Shown: piece by piece, positions 63,040 through 64,000 of the stretch
Position numbering within the stretch: the first letter of the stretch is position 1
Layout: each line of letters starts with the position of its first letter
Assembly (NCBI RefSeq): GCF_003589595.1
Contig: NW_020653718.1
Span: forward strand, 3,644,827-3,708,826
DNA length: 64,000 nt
DNA from: Hyposmocoma kahamanoa
Lineage: Eukaryota; Arthropoda; Insecta; Lepidoptera; Cosmopterigidae
Reading direction: 5' to 3'
Notes under the pieces: generated by a model
Told to the model about the DNA's origin: nothing
Seen by the model: the letters and a program-made list of their open reading frames with translations, nothing else
The model's database searches: none
Made by a program: the position numbers and the translations under genes

Positions 63040-64000
63040 GGTATAATGAAGAAGACGTTAAACTTAGCACTTGAGACTTTTGATTGTCCTTTTTGTTTGA
63101 GGCATAAGGTTGAATTGGGATACGATCGTTCACCATCTGGTACTGACAGAAAATCAGCGCTGTTTGACTGTTCACGATCTACAGTATTTATGCTGAGTCA
63201 GAACCATGTCAGCATAAAATGCTGCTAATAACTAGGTAGGTAGATGAGTATAAAATTTATGTTTTTCTCTTCAAATATGTGTTTATATCAATGTCCACTA
63301 AGTTATGTTCTATGTGCTTTTGTGTTATGCCTTGTGAAGCGATTGTCAATGCTTGTATCTGCTTCGAGTTGTGCTGACTAAACGTTTTATCTATCTATCC
63401 ATTTTAATCTTTAGTATCAACATTAAAGTGCTTGTGACCTAAACTGTCTGCTTGGCGGCCACCTGGGATGTATTTGGGTTGATGGCAGTGAATAAATCGC
63501 TATAAAATTGAATGTTATTTATTGCTATCAAAATAACCAACAATTGAAAATAAAGTGAAAAAGAGATGATTGTGAGAAAATCTCATTTGAAATGTAATTT
63601 CAAGTTTTTGGATCTAAATCGAGTATATATTTGCCTCTTCAAACAAACCAATGTTTCTTCTCAGGTCCCGTAGTCTGTCAGTCGTGACCATGGGACCTGT
63701 ACACAACTTAGATTTGAAAAAATAATTGGTAGTAGTAGTTTCCAATGCGTAGTAATCGCGAAAATGTAATAACTCGATATAAAAAGGGATGATACGTTTC
63801 TGTTATAATCAAATGAGCCTAATCCACCCCCATCATTAATTAAACTTAATGACTTGTTCGCAATCGATCTCTACATTGTTAGACCCAGAAGCAGTTCTGA
63901 ATATTCGCTATATTGAAAAACACATAATTTTACATGTACCAATATTTTAATGACAAATGAAAGGTAGGCGGTGACATAACAAATAGGGTTGTTAGTACTA
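63040..64000. other. Upstream intron/flank of the CD36-family gene
   Basis: 63580-63790 holds a diverged family B arm pair ('aaacaaaccaatgtttcttc', 'accatgggacctgtacacaa'). I searched for the missing CD36 N-terminal exons by their expected 'TNPEE' and membrane-anchor motifs and saw none. The rest is AT-rich. Confidence 0.4.

Noticed and set aside
1..64000. CRISPR array, operon, prokaryotic defence system, phage or viral insertion
   Set aside because: Searched by eye. No regularly spaced short repeats with unique spacers, no run of closely packed genes, no viral protein signatures. The window is ordinary insect chromosomal DNA rich in mobile elements.

Overview
This is a eukaryotic, insect-type window of AT-rich, intron-rich DNA packed with short dispersed repeats. 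The repeats, together with a mariner element and degenerate Jockey/CR1-like and other LINE tails, resemble those of moth and butterfly genomes. Lepidoptera is therefore my inference; no single-copy marker proves the species. Almost all free-standing ORFs of 60-150 codons are chance ORFs or lie inside repeats. The real coding sequence is in short exons bounded by GT/AG sites, which I assembled by hand.

Three host genes are visible, all on the minus strand. (1) 51289-62421: the last seven coding exons of a CD36/scavenger receptor class B gene. Reading phases agree at every junction; the first roughly 100 codons lie upstream and were not found in the window. (2) 28251-40748: a complete five-exon FAM151/menorin-family gene (286 aa, signal peptide, all phases consistent). 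(3) 11862-12239 (or from 12281): the first coding exon of an unrecognised secreted protein gene. Its later exons were not found in the remaining 11.8 kb on its 3' side.

Mobile-element layout. 1-330: satellite-like ~148-bp tandem repeat. 2.7-11 kb: LINE tail, SINEs and a TAA-flanked MITE (7.05 kb). 13 kb: long-TIR MITE. 15-27 kb: LINE remnants, SINEs, a THAP/P-like MITE with 8-bp target duplication (19.6 kb) and GC-rich palindromes. 28-41 kb: menorin gene with repeat-filled introns. 41-50 kb: tail-to-tail SINE pair, GC-rich palindrome, 1.7-kb LINE reverse transcriptase remnant, frameshifted mariner, and a 1,027-bp hAT-like element with 8-bp target duplication and a nested tRNA SINE. 51-62 kb: CD36-family gene whose introns hold a second THAP/P-like MITE, a two-armed foldback element and several SINEs.

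The two recognised genes have no obvious functional link; both products enter the secretory pathway, one as a membrane receptor and one as a secreted or lumenal protein. I found no prokaryotic-type system, CRISPR array or operon. The most unusual material is the set of palindromic and foldback repeats and the tRNA-headed SINE family with interchangeable heads.
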